A stretch of 64,000 nucleotides of DNA from CAYWCV01 sp964629885 (lineage in GTDB: Bacteria > Bacteroidota > Rhodothermia > Balneolales > CAYWCV01): contig CAZVRJ010000001.1 in assembly GCA_964629885.1 (NCBI GenBank), forward strand, positions 1 through 64,000, given 5' to 3'. A model generated the notes under the pieces. The model had not been told where the DNA came from and did no database searches. It saw nothing but the letters and a program-made list of their open reading frames with translations. The stretch's first letter is position 1. Every line of letters starts with the position of its first letter. Below are positions 8,146-16,694 of the stretch, in pieces. Both the position numbers and the translations under genes were made by a program.

Positions 8146-9971
8146 TATTCCTTGGGGGTACGTTTCTTCTGCTTCGTCGATTTCTCCAGTTCCTTGCCCA
8201 CCTTCTTGTCGATCGATCCCATCAGCTTGGCGTGGTCTATCTGCTTGTTGATCATCATTTGCTGGACGATCGACAGGATGTTGTAGATCATGTAATACAA
8301 GCTCAATCCGGAGGCGATGTTGTTAAAGAACACAAACAACATGGCCGGCAGAATGTAGGTGAGCACCTTCATCTGGTTGTTCGGTGCCGTCTGGCCCGAA
8401 ATCTGCATCTGCACGATCATGGTGATGGTCATGAGAAGCACGAAACCGCTGATGTGGTCGCCAAGCAAGGGTATGTTAAACGGCAAATTGAGGATCACGT
8501 CGGGTGCCGAAAGGTCGTCGGCCCAAAGGAAGGGCTTCTGGCGGATCAGGATGGAATTCTGGAAGAACATCCACAACGTTACGAGGATGGGCAACTGCAG
8601 CAGGTTGGGCAAACATCCGCCAAGCGGGTTCACTTTGGCCTCTTTGTACAGTTTTAGCATGGCCTGTTGCTGCTTCTGCGGATCCTCTTTGTACTTCTCT
8701 TGGATGAGCTTCATTTCAGGCTGGATCTCGCGCATGGCAGCCATGCTTTCGAAGCTCTTCTTGGTGAGCGGATACAGAATCAGCTTGATCAGGAAGGCAA
8801 ATATGATGATCAGGATGCCATAGTTCTCGATGAAGCCCGAGAAAAACACAAAGTATGGGATGATGGCGAAACGCACGAGCGGATCGGAAAACCACCGCAT
8901 GAATGCGTACCCCATGTCGACCATGTCGAAAGTGTGTTCGTCGAACGAGCGCAGGTGGCTATACGACAAAGGACCTATATAGAGCGCGTAGCTAAGCGTG
9001 TTCGACTCGGGCAATGCTGCGCGGATCGCAGAGGTGTAGTTTCGTTGTGCGGCCGGATCGCTGTCTTCGCCGATGCGCTGACCCGTGAAATAGGCGCCAT
9101 TGCTAGGTTGTAGCGGCTTGATGATCTGCGTGAAAAACTTCGTCTTTGTAGATACCCAGCTGATATCGCCATTCACGATTTTTTCTTCGCGTCCCGGCGA
9201 GGTCAGAATGAATTGCTCTAGTTCACCACCGGCGTAGCTATATGCCGCCACCGATGGAGCCTCCGTACTGAGGTAGCGCTCGGAGTAATTGAGCGTCGAA
9301 TTCCAGCCGAATTCCATCGTACGACTGCTGAGAAGGCTCTCGGCACCTGTAAACTGTACGTCGAGGCCGATTTCGTAGGATCCACCGCGCAGGGTGTAAA
9401 CGAAGCGAACAGAGCCCCTGTCTCCCATGGGCAGGTCGTACTCCAGTTGGAGGGAGTCTCCTTCGGCGAGTTGGAAGCTGTCACTTTCAAACTGTGGCAC
9501 GAACATCAACCGGTGCGTGTCGATGTTGTAGTTCTGGGCAGATGTGAAACCGAGCGAATACACCGACTTGGTGGTGTCTGAGATCAACTGAACACGGCGA
9601 CCGTCCCAAGTCAGGTGTTCATGGAGCTCGAGACGGGTTGGTCCGGCTCCTTTATTCGTGAAATCGACCGTGTAGAGGGGGGTCTCCACTCGGGTAAGTC
9701 TCAAACCGATCTGTTGGGCAGAGTCGGCCTGTGCGAAAAAGCCCAAAGAGGTCTGCGGGGTAATTTCCTGGTCCTGCTCAGACTCGCTCCGTATCTCCGG
9801 CTGAAGCGCTTCCGGTTGATCCGGTGGGAGATTCAGAGCAGCTATGCTGTCGCGGGCCGCTAGTTCGCGCTGTTGCCGCTCTACCTGCTCCTGCGATGGT
9901 GCCGTGTAGTAAAACCACGCAATGGTGATGAGGAAAATGAGTATGAGACCCGTAACGGTATTACGATCCAC
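8145..9971 (-). CDS. yidC: Membrane protein insertase YidC
   Basis: A 608-aa inner-membrane insertase. It has an N-terminal signal-anchor (residues about 6-25, LILIFLITIAWFYY), a large periplasmic beta domain (about 60-350) and a C-terminal 60KD_IMP domain with about five membrane segments, including the conserved GGCLPNLLQLPILVTLWMFF region near 455-475. The tail is lysine-rich and would contact ribosomes. It inserts membrane proteins alone or with SecYEG. It starts at ATG 9971 and overlaps yidD by 11 nt, within the rpmH-rnpA-yidD-yidC order shared by most bacteria. Confidence 0.97.
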   Translation of the reverse strand: MDRNTVTGLILIFLITIAWFYYTAPSQEQVERQQRELAARDSIAALNLPPDQPEALQPEIRSESEQDQEITPQTSLGFFAQADSAQQIGLRLTRVETPLYTVDFTNKGAGPTRLELHEHLTWDGRRVQLISDTTKSVYSLGFTSAQNYNIDTHRLMFVPQFESDSFQLAEGDSLQLEYDLPMGDRGSVRFVYTLRGGSYEIGLDVQFTGAESLLSSRTMEFGWNSTLNYSERYLSTEAPSVAAYSYAGGELEQFILTSPGREEKIVNGDISWVSTKTKFFTQIIKPLQPSNGAYFTGQRIGEDSDPAAQRNYTSAIRAALPESNTLSYALYIGPLSYSHLRSFDEHTFDMVDMGYAFMRWFSDPLVRFAIIPYFVFFSGFIENYGILIIIFAFLIKLILYPLTKKSFESMAAMREIQPEMKLIQEKYKEDPQKQQQAMLKLYKEAKVNPLGGCLPNLLQLPILVTLWMFFQNSILIRQKPFLWADDLSAPDVILNLPFNIPLLGDHISGFVLLMTITMIVQMQISGQTAPNNQMKVLTYILPAMLFVFFNNIASGLSLYYMIYNILSIVQQMMINKQIDHAKLMGSIDKKVGKELEKSTKQKKRTPKE

Positions 9972-10230
9972 GCTGACTCCGGTCTATAGATTGATGATAA
10001 TGGTCATGGGGTTCTGGAACCGGGTCGTAGCCACCCTTGCTCCATGGATGGCAACTGCCAATTCGGCGCACGGTGAGCCAGAAGCCCCTGAGAAAACCAT
10101 GCTTTTTGAATGCCTCTATCCCGTACTGGCTGCATGTAGGAGTGTACCTGCATGAGGACGGAAAATAGGGAGATATGGCGATCTGGTAAAATCGGATAAA
10201 CGCGACGGCGACTTTAGACAGCATTTGCAT
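9961..10230 (-). CDS. yidD: Membrane protein insertion efficiency factor YidD
   Basis: An 89-aa protein with the family core RFYQIAISPYFPSSCRYTPTC followed by SQYGIEAFKKHG and the end segment RIGSCHPWSKGGYDPVP, including three conserved cysteines. YidD is a small amphipathic membrane-associated protein that aids YidC-dependent insertion. It overlaps rnpA by 17 nt upstream and yidC by 11 nt downstream. A second ATG six bases in (10224) would shorten the overlap; the choice between them cannot be made from sequence. Confidence 0.96.
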   Translation of the reverse strand: MQMLSKVAVAFIRFYQIAISPYFPSSCRYTPTCSQYGIEAFKKHGFLRGFWLTVRRIGSCHPWSKGGYDPVPEPHDHYHQSIDRSQRGS

Positions 10231-10609
10231 CCTCCCGAGATGTCAGGTTCTTGAGGCGTTTGACGAATACGTCGATTTGCCCCAAAAGATGGTTCAAATG
10301 GTTGTTGGCGCTTTTGGCGATGAATGCCACCTCGAGATCGAAGCCGGTTTCGCCCATCTGCTCGCTGAGTTGATGCCTACTCAAACGATATGCTTCTCGC
10401 ATGAGCCGCTTGCAGCGATTTCTGACAACGGCATTTCCCAGCCTTTTGCTGGCAATGAACGCCACGCGTACACTGCCTGTACCCGATGGCCGAAGTGCAT
10501 ACTTGATGTCGATCCCTCTGCCGCGATGAAATTTGCCGTCGTCAAAAAGGCCCGCAAAGGCCTTTTTTCCCCTCAAGATGGCGGTGCGCGGCAGCCGTAG
10601 CCGCCGCAT
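10214..10609 (-). CDS. rnpA: Ribonuclease P protein component
   Basis: A 131-aa RNase P protein, which assists the catalytic RNA in removing tRNA 5' leaders. The start ATG 10609 is chosen over the longer frame at 10648 because a perfect GGAGGG lies six bases upstream and because the longer version would overlap rpmH. The protein begins RRLRLPRTAILRGKKAF and carries the RNR motif in GNAVVRNRCKRLMREAYR. The segment before it, GSVRVAFIASKRLG, matches the family. It is followed by yidD with a 17-nt overlap, a common arrangement. Confidence 0.95.
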   Translation of the reverse strand: MRRLRLPRTAILRGKKAFAGLFDDGKFHRGRGIDIKYALRPSGTGSVRVAFIASKRLGNAVVRNRCKRLMREAYRLSRHQLSEQMGETGFDLEVAFIAKSANNHLNHLLGQIDVFVKRLKNLTSREDANAV

Positions 10610-10615
10610 CGTCAT

Positions 10616-10621
10616 CCCTCC
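10616..10621 (-). promoter_or_regulatory. Shine-Dalgarno site of rnpA
   Basis: GGAGGG on the minus strand, six bases before ATG 10609 and directly abutting ATG 10615. Its spacing favours 10609 as the true rnpA start. It shows that this organism uses Shine-Dalgarno sites at least for some genes. Confidence 0.7.
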
Positions 10622-10628
10622 GTCAATA

Positions 10629-10784
10629 TTATTTCGGTCCTCGCTCATCGCTGACCGTCAGGCTGTGACGGCCTTTGGCACGGCGGCGACGGAGTACTTC
10701 GCGTCCGTTTGCGGTCTCCATGCGCGAGCGGAAACCGTGCGTGTTTGTGCGCTTGCGCTTGCTTGGTTGGTACGTACGTTTCAT
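10629..10784 (-). CDS. rpmH: 50S ribosomal protein L34
   Basis: A 51-aa highly basic protein beginning MKRTYQPSKRKRTNTHGFRS and continuing with RMETANGREVLRRRRAKGRH, the signature of bacterial L34. The end, SLTVSDERGPK, is slightly longer than the usual 44-46 residues. It is read from ATG 10784 to TAA at 10629-10631 and is too short for ordinary ORF cut-offs. rnpA follows with a 19-nt gap. It is the first gene of the leftward operon rpmH-rnpA-yidD-yidC; no dnaA lies on its other side, where it is often found. Confidence 0.97.
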   Translation of the reverse strand: MKRTYQPSKRKRTNTHGFRSRMETANGREVLRRRRAKGRHSLTVSDERGPK

Positions 10785-10812
10785 GTCGGTCTAAGTGGAC
10801 TGTAAATCTTGA

Positions 10813-10879
10813 ATTGTGAACAGACAATCAAATTACGAAGATTTCCACAATTTATGAACATCTTGTCACAATAATTGTG
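10813..10879. promoter_or_regulatory. Cluster of four CACAAT sites in the rpmH/secA divergent region
   Basis: The 217-bp gap between rpmH (-) and secA (+) is AT-rich. It carries CACAAT at 10846-10851 and 10867-10872 and its complement ATTGTG at 10813-10818 and 10874-10879. The last pair forms a 13-base palindrome with a single central base, CACAATAATTGTG, at 10867-10879. The ATTTCCACA at 10841-10849 differs from the DnaA-box consensus TTATCCACA at two positions. The cluster could bind a regulator or DnaA; neither is shown. Confidence 0.4.
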
Positions 10880-10930
10880 CTTCCCCTACCGCCCATGCAC
10901 CCATATTCATTGAATACACCAATAATAAAC

Positions 10931-10940
10931 CGTATTTTGC
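10931..10940 (+). promoter_or_regulatory. Candidate secA promoter element
   Basis: CGTATTTTGC lies 61 nt before the secA start, with TTG 20 nt upstream of its TA. This is close to the Bacteroidota -33/-7 pattern (TTTG, TAnnTTTG) but one T short. The identical ten bases occur upstream of the outer-membrane protein gene at 45350. Weak evidence. Confidence 0.28.
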
Positions 10941-11001
10941 CGTTCTGTTCGGATTAAACATCCCCATGGGGCAACCGCTGCCCCTAAGTCAACCCAAGCG
11001 T

Positions 11002-14000
11002 ATGCTAGAGAAAATTTTATCGGTTTTTACCAAACTCTTCGGATCAAAGAGCGACCGCGACATTAAAAAGATACAGCCAATCGTCGACACGATTAATAGC
11101 TTCGAGCCAGAACTGCTGAACATCAGCGACGACGAACTGAAGGCACGCACTGCAAAGTTCAAAGAACTCCTCAAGAAGGCGGTTTCCGAGATCGAAGACG
11201 ACATGAACGAGATCAAGGATAAACTCGCGAAGACGGGCGAAGACGACACCCTCACCATCGACGAACGGCGCTCGCTCGGCGATGAGCTTGAGGCGCTCGA
11301 CAAAGAATGGCTCAAGGCCACCGAAGAGGTCCTGAACGACATCCTCCCCGAAGCATACGCCGTACTTAAGGAAACCTGCCGCCGTTTCGTGGGGCAGACT
11401 TGGGAAGTGGCCGGAAATATGATCAAATGGGACATGGTTCCGTACGATGTGCAGCTTATTGGCGCCATCGCACTGCACCAAGGCAAGATCGCCGAAATGA
11501 AAACAGGTGAAGGTAAAACCCTCGTCGCCATTTTCCCCGTTTATCTGAACGCCCTCGTTGGCCGCGGTGTGCATATTGTTACGGTTAACACCTACCTGAG
11601 CCGTCGTGACGCAGAATGGAACGCTCCAATCTTCAACTTCCACGGCCTCACCGTCGATTGCATCGATCTGCACGAGCCAAATTCGGAGATGCGCCGCCGG
11701 GCTTACCGCGCCGACATCACCTACGGCACCAACAACGAATACGGATTCGACTACCTGCGCGACAATATGGTGGCCGATCCCGACCAGCTCGTTCAACGTG
11801 GACACCATTTCACCGTGGTTGATGAGGTCGACTCCGTGCTTATCGACGAAGCAAGAACACCGCTCATCATATCGGGACCGGTACCGAACGACAACCAGAC
11901 CCAGAAATACGAAGAACTGAAGCCGCGCATCGCCAACTTGGTCGAAGCCCAGAAACGCTTGATCGCCAAATTGGTGCAAGAGGCAGAAGAGCTGATGAAG
12001 AACGGCGAGGAAGACAAAGCTGGCCTGGCCCTCCTCCGCGCCCAGAGAGGCTTCCCGAAGAACAAGAAGTTTCAGAAGATGATGCAGGAGTCCTCCGTGG
12101 CACGACTTGTGCAAAAAACGGAGTATTTCTATCTGCAGGAGAACGCCAAGAATATGCCGTTTGTGGATGAGGCGCTCTACTACTCAGTCGACATGAAGAA
12201 CAATTCGATCGAAATGACGGATATGGGGCGTGACCTCATCACGTCGAACGACGAGGAGAAAGAGTTTTTCATCATCCCAGACATGGGATTGGAAACGAGC
12301 ATCATCGAGGAGGAACTCGCCGAGAAGGAAAAGACCGAAGCAGCAAAATTGGGCGACAACGAAGAGGCGCTCGCAAAGCTGCATGAGGATATCCGCCGCG
12401 AACGCGCAGAGCGCATGGCCGAGAAGAACCGCCTGTTCGCCGAACGCAGCGAGCGCATCCACTCGGTGAACCAGCTTCTCAAGGCTTACACCATGTTCGA
12501 GAAGGACGTCGAGTACATCGTCCAAGAGGGCAAGGTCATGATCGTAGATGAGCACACCGGACGCGTGCTGTCTGGTCGTCGCTATTCCGACGGTCTCCAC
12601 CAAGCCATCGAAGCTAAAGAAAATGTAAAGGTTGAGGCTGCGACGCAGACCTACGCAACAATCACCTTGCAGAACTACTTCCGCATGTACCATAAGCTGG
12701 CGGGCATGACCGGTACTGCCATCACGGAAGAGGGCGAATTCTTCGAGATCTACAAGCTCGAGGTGGTCGAAATTCCGACAAACAGGCCCATCCAGCGTGC
12801 CGACCGCGAAGATCTCGTGTACCGCACCAAACGTGAAAAGTTCAACGCCGTACTCGACAAAATCCGTGAGTATCACGAGAAGAAGCAGCCTGTGCTTGTG
12901 GGCACGACCAGCGTCGAAGTGTCAGAAACACTTTCACGCATGCTGCAACGGGCCAAGATCCCTCACAACGTGCTTAACGCCAAGCAGCACCAGCGCGAAT
13001 CGGAGATTGTAAAATTTGCAGGTGAGCCGGGAGCCGTGACTATTGCCACCAACATGGCCGGTCGTGGTACCGATATCAAGTTAGGCGGCGGCGTTATCCC
13101 AAATGGCGGTTTGGCCATCCTTGGCACCGAGCGCCACGAAAGTCGCCGAATTGACCTCCAGCTACGTGGACGTTCTGGTCGCCAAGGCGACCCCGGCGAA
13201 TCGCAGTTCTACGTGTCGCTCGAAGATGATCTGATGCGTCTGTTCGGTGGAACAGACCGTGTAATGCGGGTCATGGATCGACTCAAATTTGAGGAGGGCG
13301 AAGTTATTCAGCACCCCTGGGTAACAAAGGCTCTCGAACGCGCCCAAAAAAGGGTGGAGGGCAACAACTTCGGGATACGTAAGCGCCAGCTTGAGTACGA
13401 CGATGTGTTGAATAATCAGCGTTCCGTCATATACAAACGTCGTAAAAATGCCCTTTTGGGTGAGCGTCTTACAAGCGACTTGCAAGACATGCTCGAAGAC
13501 CTGATCGCTTCGGTGGTAGATAAATACTACCGAGACGGCAATTTTGAGCAGATCAGCGACGACATCTTGCGCCTTCTTGCCGTCGACGTCGAGGTCGACC
13601 GCGAGCAATGGGCACGAATGGGCGACGAGGGGCTCATCGACCACATCGGTGCCAAAGCTCTCGAGGCATACCGTTTCAAAGAGCGCGCCATTGCCGAACC
13701 ATTGTATAATGTGCTCAAGCAACTCGACGAATCCCAGTCCGAGCGTCGTCCTTCGATGGTACAAGTCGTCTTCACAGATGGAATGCGCTTCCTCAGGGTG
13801 ATCGTCAACGTGGACAAATGCCTTGAGACGAAAGGCCACGAAGTAGTTCGTGCACTTGAGCGTACTGCCGTCCTTTCGATCATCGACGACAAATGGATGG
13901 AGCACCTTAGGGAACTCGATTCCGTGAAGGAAGGTATCGGCCTGCGTGCATTCGGCCAGAAAGATCCGTTGCTTGAGTACAAGCGTGAGGCCTTTGCAAT

Positions 14001-14385
14001 GTTCACTCGCTTAGTCGACGAAATCAACAAAGAAGTGATCACCATGGTATGGAAGGCCGTCCCAGAAGGGTCGCAAGGCAACAACCAGCAGCAAGTTCAA
14101 CGGGCAACTGCCCCAACGCGCAGCAAACTTGATCTGAGCCGAGCCCGAGCAAGCCATGCCGAAACCGACAACATGGCTTTGAGGGCTGCACTTGGTGGCG
14201 GCAACGAAGAGGCTTTGGCACAGTCTGCCGAAAAGCAGGCACCCGTGGTCGTCGAGAAGAAGATGGGACGCAACGATCCGTGCCCGTACGATTCGTCGAA
14301 AAAATTCAAGAATTGCTGTGGCGCAAAAGGATTGAACACTTGCACCATGGCGGGCTTGGAAACTGGTAAATCGGCAAAAGTTTAA
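11002..14385 (+). CDS. secA: Preprotein translocase ATPase SecA
   Basis: A 1127-aa motor ATPase of the Sec pathway. The frame is open from 10966, but ATG 11002 (MLEKILSVFTKLFG) fits the family N-terminus. Walker A is in MKTGEGKTL, followed by TVNTYLSRRDAEWN and the Walker B-like VVDEVDSVLIDEARTPLI. A long acidic/coiled insertion lies at about residues 300-500, typical of long SecA forms in this phylum. The helicase-like second half has TNMAGRGTDIKLGGGV and LRGRSGRQGDPG. The C-terminal SEC-C zinc motif reads DPCPYDSSKKFKNCCG: the second of the usual cysteines is a tyrosine. It is followed by an unusual Cys-containing tail of about 20 residues. The next gene starts 6 nt after the stop. Confidence 0.97.
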   Translation: MLEKILSVFTKLFGSKSDRDIKKIQPIVDTINSFEPELLNISDDELKARTAKFKELLKKAVSEIEDDMNEIKDKLAKTGEDDTLTIDERRSLGDELEALDKEWLKATEEVLNDILPEAYAVLKETCRRFVGQTWEVAGNMIKWDMVPYDVQLIGAIALHQGKIAEMKTGEGKTLVAIFPVYLNALVGRGVHIVTVNTYLSRRDAEWNAPIFNFHGLTVDCIDLHEPNSEMRRRAYRADITYGTNNEYGFDYLRDNMVADPDQLVQRGHHFTVVDEVDSVLIDEARTPLIISGPVPNDNQTQKYEELKPRIANLVEAQKRLIAKLVQEAEELMKNGEEDKAGLALLRAQRGFPKNKKFQKMMQESSVARLVQKTEYFYLQENAKNMPFVDEALYYSVDMKNNSIEMTDMGRDLITSNDEEKEFFIIPDMGLETSIIEEELAEKEKTEAAKLGDNEEALAKLHEDIRRERAERMAEKNRLFAERSERIHSVNQLLKAYTMFEKDVEYIVQEGKVMIVDEHTGRVLSGRRYSDGLHQAIEAKENVKVEAATQTYATITLQNYFRMYHKLAGMTGTAITEEGEFFEIYKLEVVEIPTNRPIQRADREDLVYRTKREKFNAVLDKIREYHEKKQPVLVGTTSVEVSETLSRMLQRAKIPHNVLNAKQHQRESEIVKFAGEPGAVTIATNMAGRGTDIKLGGGVIPNGGLAILGTERHESRRIDLQLRGRSGRQGDPGESQFYVSLEDDLMRLFGGTDRVMRVMDRLKFEEGEVIQHPWVTKALERAQKRVEGNNFGIRKRQLEYDDVLNNQRSVIYKRRKNALLGERLTSDLQDMLEDLIASVVDKYYRDGNFEQISDDILRLLAVDVEVDREQWARMGDEGLIDHIGAKALEAYRFKERAIAEPLYNVLKQLDESQSERRPSMVQVVFTDGMRFLRVIVNVDKCLETKGHEVVRALERTAVLSIIDDKWMEHLRELDSVKEGIGLRAFGQKDPLLEYKREAFAMFTRLVDEINKEVITMVWKAVPEGSQGNNQQQVQRATAPTRSKLDLSRARASHAETDNMALRAALGGGNEEALAQSAEKQAPVVVEKKMGRNDPCPYDSSKKFKNCCGAKGLNTCTMAGLETGKSAKV

Positions 14386-14391
14386 TACTTG

Positions 14392-15141
14392 ATGCAGATT
14401 CTCGGCATCGATATTGGCGGTTCAGGTATCAACGGTGCTATCGTTGATACTGCTACAGGAGCGCTGGTAAGCGACAAATTTCGCACAGACGCCCCCCCTG
14501 AAGCAACACCGCACAAAATCATGTCGAAAGTGCACGATGTGGTGCGCCATTTCAACTGGAAAGGCCCCATCGGTTGCGCATTTCCGGCACCCATCGTAGA
14601 CGGCATCATTATTGATTCGCTCTACTTGGATCCCTCGTGGAACAAAGCAGACATCGAACATCTGTTGCACGAAATCACCGACTGCCCCGTTTTCGTGATC
14701 AATGACGCCGATGCTGCGGGTATGGCCGAGATGAAATTCGGTGCGGGTCGCGACAGACGTGGTGTCGTCATTGTGTTGACGATCGGAACCGGCATCGGAT
14801 CTGCCATCTTCGTTGATGGCAAGCTTCTGCCGAACACCGAGCTCGGCAAAATTGAGATTCGTGGAATAACAGCGCAAGAACGTGCATCCGAACGCATCAA
14901 ACGCGAAGAAGGCCTGAAAAGAAGTGCCTGGGCCAAGCGTATCGAACTTGTGATGAATGCTTTCGAAAGAATCTTCTACCCTAACTTGTTCATATTTGCC
15001 GGTGGCGTCAGCAAGAAGCTCGATAAGATTATTGAGTTCATCGACGTGAACACACCCTTTGTGGCTGCCGACCTTCTGAACAACGCGGGCATTATAGGTG
15101 CCGCCATGTTTGCGGAGGAAAAATTGTCGGCCGACAGCTAA
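14392..15141 (+). CDS. ppgK: Polyphosphate glucokinase-like ROK kinase
   Basis: A 249-aa ROK-family sugar kinase. The phosphate-binding start GIDIGGSGINGAIVD and the segments GCAFPAPIVDG, INDADAAGMAEM, LTIGTGIGSAIFVDGKLLPNTELG and FAGGVSKK follow the pattern of polyphosphate glucokinases, which phosphorylate glucose with polyphosphate or ATP. The start is ATG 14392; a TTG one codon upstream is less likely. It begins 6 nt after secA, so it is probably cotranscribed. It could feed glucose into the glycogen genes found 22-36 kb away, but that is inference. An ordinary ROK glucokinase cannot be excluded. Confidence 0.83.
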   Translation: MQILGIDIGGSGINGAIVDTATGALVSDKFRTDAPPEATPHKIMSKVHDVVRHFNWKGPIGCAFPAPIVDGIIIDSLYLDPSWNKADIEHLLHEITDCPVFVINDADAAGMAEMKFGAGRDRRGVVIVLTIGTGIGSAIFVDGKLLPNTELGKIEIRGITAQERASERIKREEGLKRSAWAKRIELVMNAFERIFYPNLFIFAGGVSKKLDKIIEFIDVNTPFVAADLLNNAGIIGAAMFAEEKLSADS

Positions 15142-15147
15142 CCACCC

Positions 15148-16050
15148 CTATTTTGTCGGTTTTTTCGGCCGCTTCGCCAATCCTACCGTAAACCACCAAA
15201 GCGCAACGGCTGCCAAACGCACCGTCTGATGGTCTTTGTCGAAATCAGGGTTGACCTCAACTAGATCGAAGCTCCTCACGAGTTTGTGCAAGCCAGCCTG
15301 ATAAGCAATTTCAAACAGTTGACGATCTGTTATGCCGCCTGCGGTCGGCGCACTCACACCCGGCGCAAATGCTTGGCTCATAACGTCCATATCGATGCTG
15401 ACCATGGTCGATTTTGTTACCCCGTGGTAAATACCCTGGATGGCCACCTTGTCGATTTCATCGGCCATGAACCAGGCCGATTTGCGTGAGTTCAGATACT
15501 CGAGGTGTTCTCGGGCAACATGCTGAGGCTGCAGACCGGCAACCGTATAATCTATGACCGTACCTCGACCGAGATCCAAAGCTTGCCGAAAGGGTGATCC
15601 AGAGTGAGCAAGACCTTCTTTAAGTGGACGCACGTCGGGGTGGGCATCCCAATTGATTACGCTGATTTTATTCCTGTGTTGATAATAACCCAACACGTGA
15701 CCAAACGATGTTTCGTGGCCACCACCGAGGATGATTGGTATCTGATTTGCAGCCAACACCGACTCCACCAAGTTACCCAACTTCAGCTGGTCCTCTTCAA
15801 GATTGCCAGTCACTTCGATGTCGCCGACATCATGTATGCTTTTTAGCACGGCAACGTGCTCATCGAAAAGCTCCGGGTGAGGTGTGAGCTTTTTAAATAG
15901 GCTCCTAATCAACTCGGGTGCCTTAGATGCTCCAGGACGTCCACCATTCCTGCGCACACCCTCATCTGAAGGGAATCCGATTAATACTACTTCGGTCTGT
16001 GCCTTATCGTCGGAATAAATGATGTCGCCAACGCGAATATCTTTTGGCAT
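15148..16050 (-). CDS. Arginase/formimidoylglutamase family hydrolase
   Basis: A 300-aa ureohydrolase-fold protein. The metal-binding motifs are visible: GGGHETSFG, INWDAHPDVR and SIDMDVMSQAFAPGVSAP. The last, with APGVSAP after the Asp pair, resembles formimidoylglutamases (HutG) rather than arginases, suggesting hydrolysis of N-formiminoglutamate to glutamate and formamide. No other histidine-degradation gene is in the window, so the substrate is not settled; agmatinase or guanidino-acid hydrolase activity remains possible. The frame is open to 16083, but ATG 16050 avoids overlap with the upstream NUDIX gene. It converges with the ppgK-like gene, leaving 6 bp. Confidence 0.83.
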   Translation of the reverse strand: MPKDIRVGDIIYSDDKAQTEVVLIGFPSDEGVRRNGGRPGASKAPELIRSLFKKLTPHPELFDEHVAVLKSIHDVGDIEVTGNLEEDQLKLGNLVESVLAANQIPIILGGGHETSFGHVLGYYQHRNKISVINWDAHPDVRPLKEGLAHSGSPFRQALDLGRGTVIDYTVAGLQPQHVAREHLEYLNSRKSAWFMADEIDKVAIQGIYHGVTKSTMVSIDMDVMSQAFAPGVSAPTAGGITDRQLFEIAYQAGLHKLVRSFDLVEVNPDFDKDHQTVRLAAVALWWFTVGLAKRPKKPTK

Positions 16051-16069
16051 GGATTTAATTGATGAACCT

Positions 16070-16615
16070 TTAGATACCAGCAAGATACATTCCTAAAGCC
16101 GCAACTGCCAATGCATGATGAATGGTGCCGTTTCTGATGGCCTCGATAAGGTCATCCTTTGAAAGACGTTCAACTCTAATGAACTCCGAATGGTCGTGGC
16201 CACCATCCCCCAAGAACGTGCAACCCGTTGCAAGCCAGATACCACAACTGTTTGTATTTAATGCCGGGTTAGGTGCCAATATACCCAACTGCCTCCACGA
16301 AGATGATGTGAACCCCGTCTCCTCGAGAAGTTCGCGCATTGAAGCCTCACGATGTGTCTCGCTTTTGTCAACAACCCCTCCTGGTACTTCAAGGCTAAGT
16401 TTACCCGTGCCGAATCTGTATTGGTTCACCAGTATGAACTCTTGCCGATCAGTAACAGCAACAACATTTACCCAGTCGGGGGCATCCAGAATGTAGAAGT
16501 CGTCAATGATGCTGTTGTCGGGCGATTGCATCCGCCTCGTAAGCACACGAAAAACAGGCGTTTCCAGGCTGATCGTCTCGTCTATAGGCTTCCAGATCAA
16601 GTCGTCGTCATTCAT
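16070..16615 (-). CDS. NUDIX hydrolase (ADP-ribose pyrophosphatase-like)
   Basis: A 181-aa protein with a complete Nudix box: GVVDKSE, seven residues, then RELLEETG, near residues 80-102. Before it is a substrate-side region with QYRFGTGKLSLEVPGG, as in ADP-sugar pyrophosphatases of the NudF type. These cleave nucleoside diphosphates linked to another moiety, often ADP-ribose. It is divergent from the AMP nucleosidase gene with 79 bp between the starts, and the arginase-family gene follows on the same strand. Exact substrate is not determinable from sequence. Confidence 0.9.
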   Translation of the reverse strand: MNDDDLIWKPIDETISLETPVFRVLTRRMQSPDNSIIDDFYILDAPDWVNVVAVTDRQEFILVNQYRFGTGKLSLEVPGGVVDKSETHREASMRELLEETGFTSSSWRQLGILAPNPALNTNSCGIWLATGCTFLGDGGHDHSEFIRVERLSKDDLIEAIRNGTIHHALAVAALGMYLAGI

Positions 16616-16653
16616 CGTTTGGTCGTTAAGGCTAAATCAACCAAATTACAGGC

Positions 16654-16670
16654 TATCTTGCTATCTTCAA
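16654..16670 (+). promoter_or_regulatory. Tandem TATCTT motif before amn
   Basis: TATCTTGC (16654) and TATCTTCA (16663) lie in tandem 24-34 nt before the amn start, in the 79-bp divergent region with the NUDIX gene. They resemble the TAnnTTTG -7 element of Bacteroidota promoters at six or seven of eight positions. No convincing -33 element was found. Confidence 0.25.
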
Positions 16671-16694
16671 AGAGCCAAACATCGACCGAATCGA

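Noticed and set aside
10841..10849. ATTTCCACA as a DnaA box
   Set aside because: It differs at two of nine positions and stands alone, so an origin cannot be called from it; kept only as part of a finding.
11044..12114. 356-aa minus-strand open frame
   Set aside because: It lies fully inside secA on the opposite strand and reflects codon bias of secA.
13162..13905. 247-aa minus-strand open frame
   Set aside because: Antisense to the well-supported C-terminal half of secA.
15126..15135. GTCGGCCGAC palindrome as terminator between the ppgK-like and arginase-family genes
   Set aside because: It lies inside the end of the ppgK-like gene and has no stem-loop spacing or T-tract of its own.
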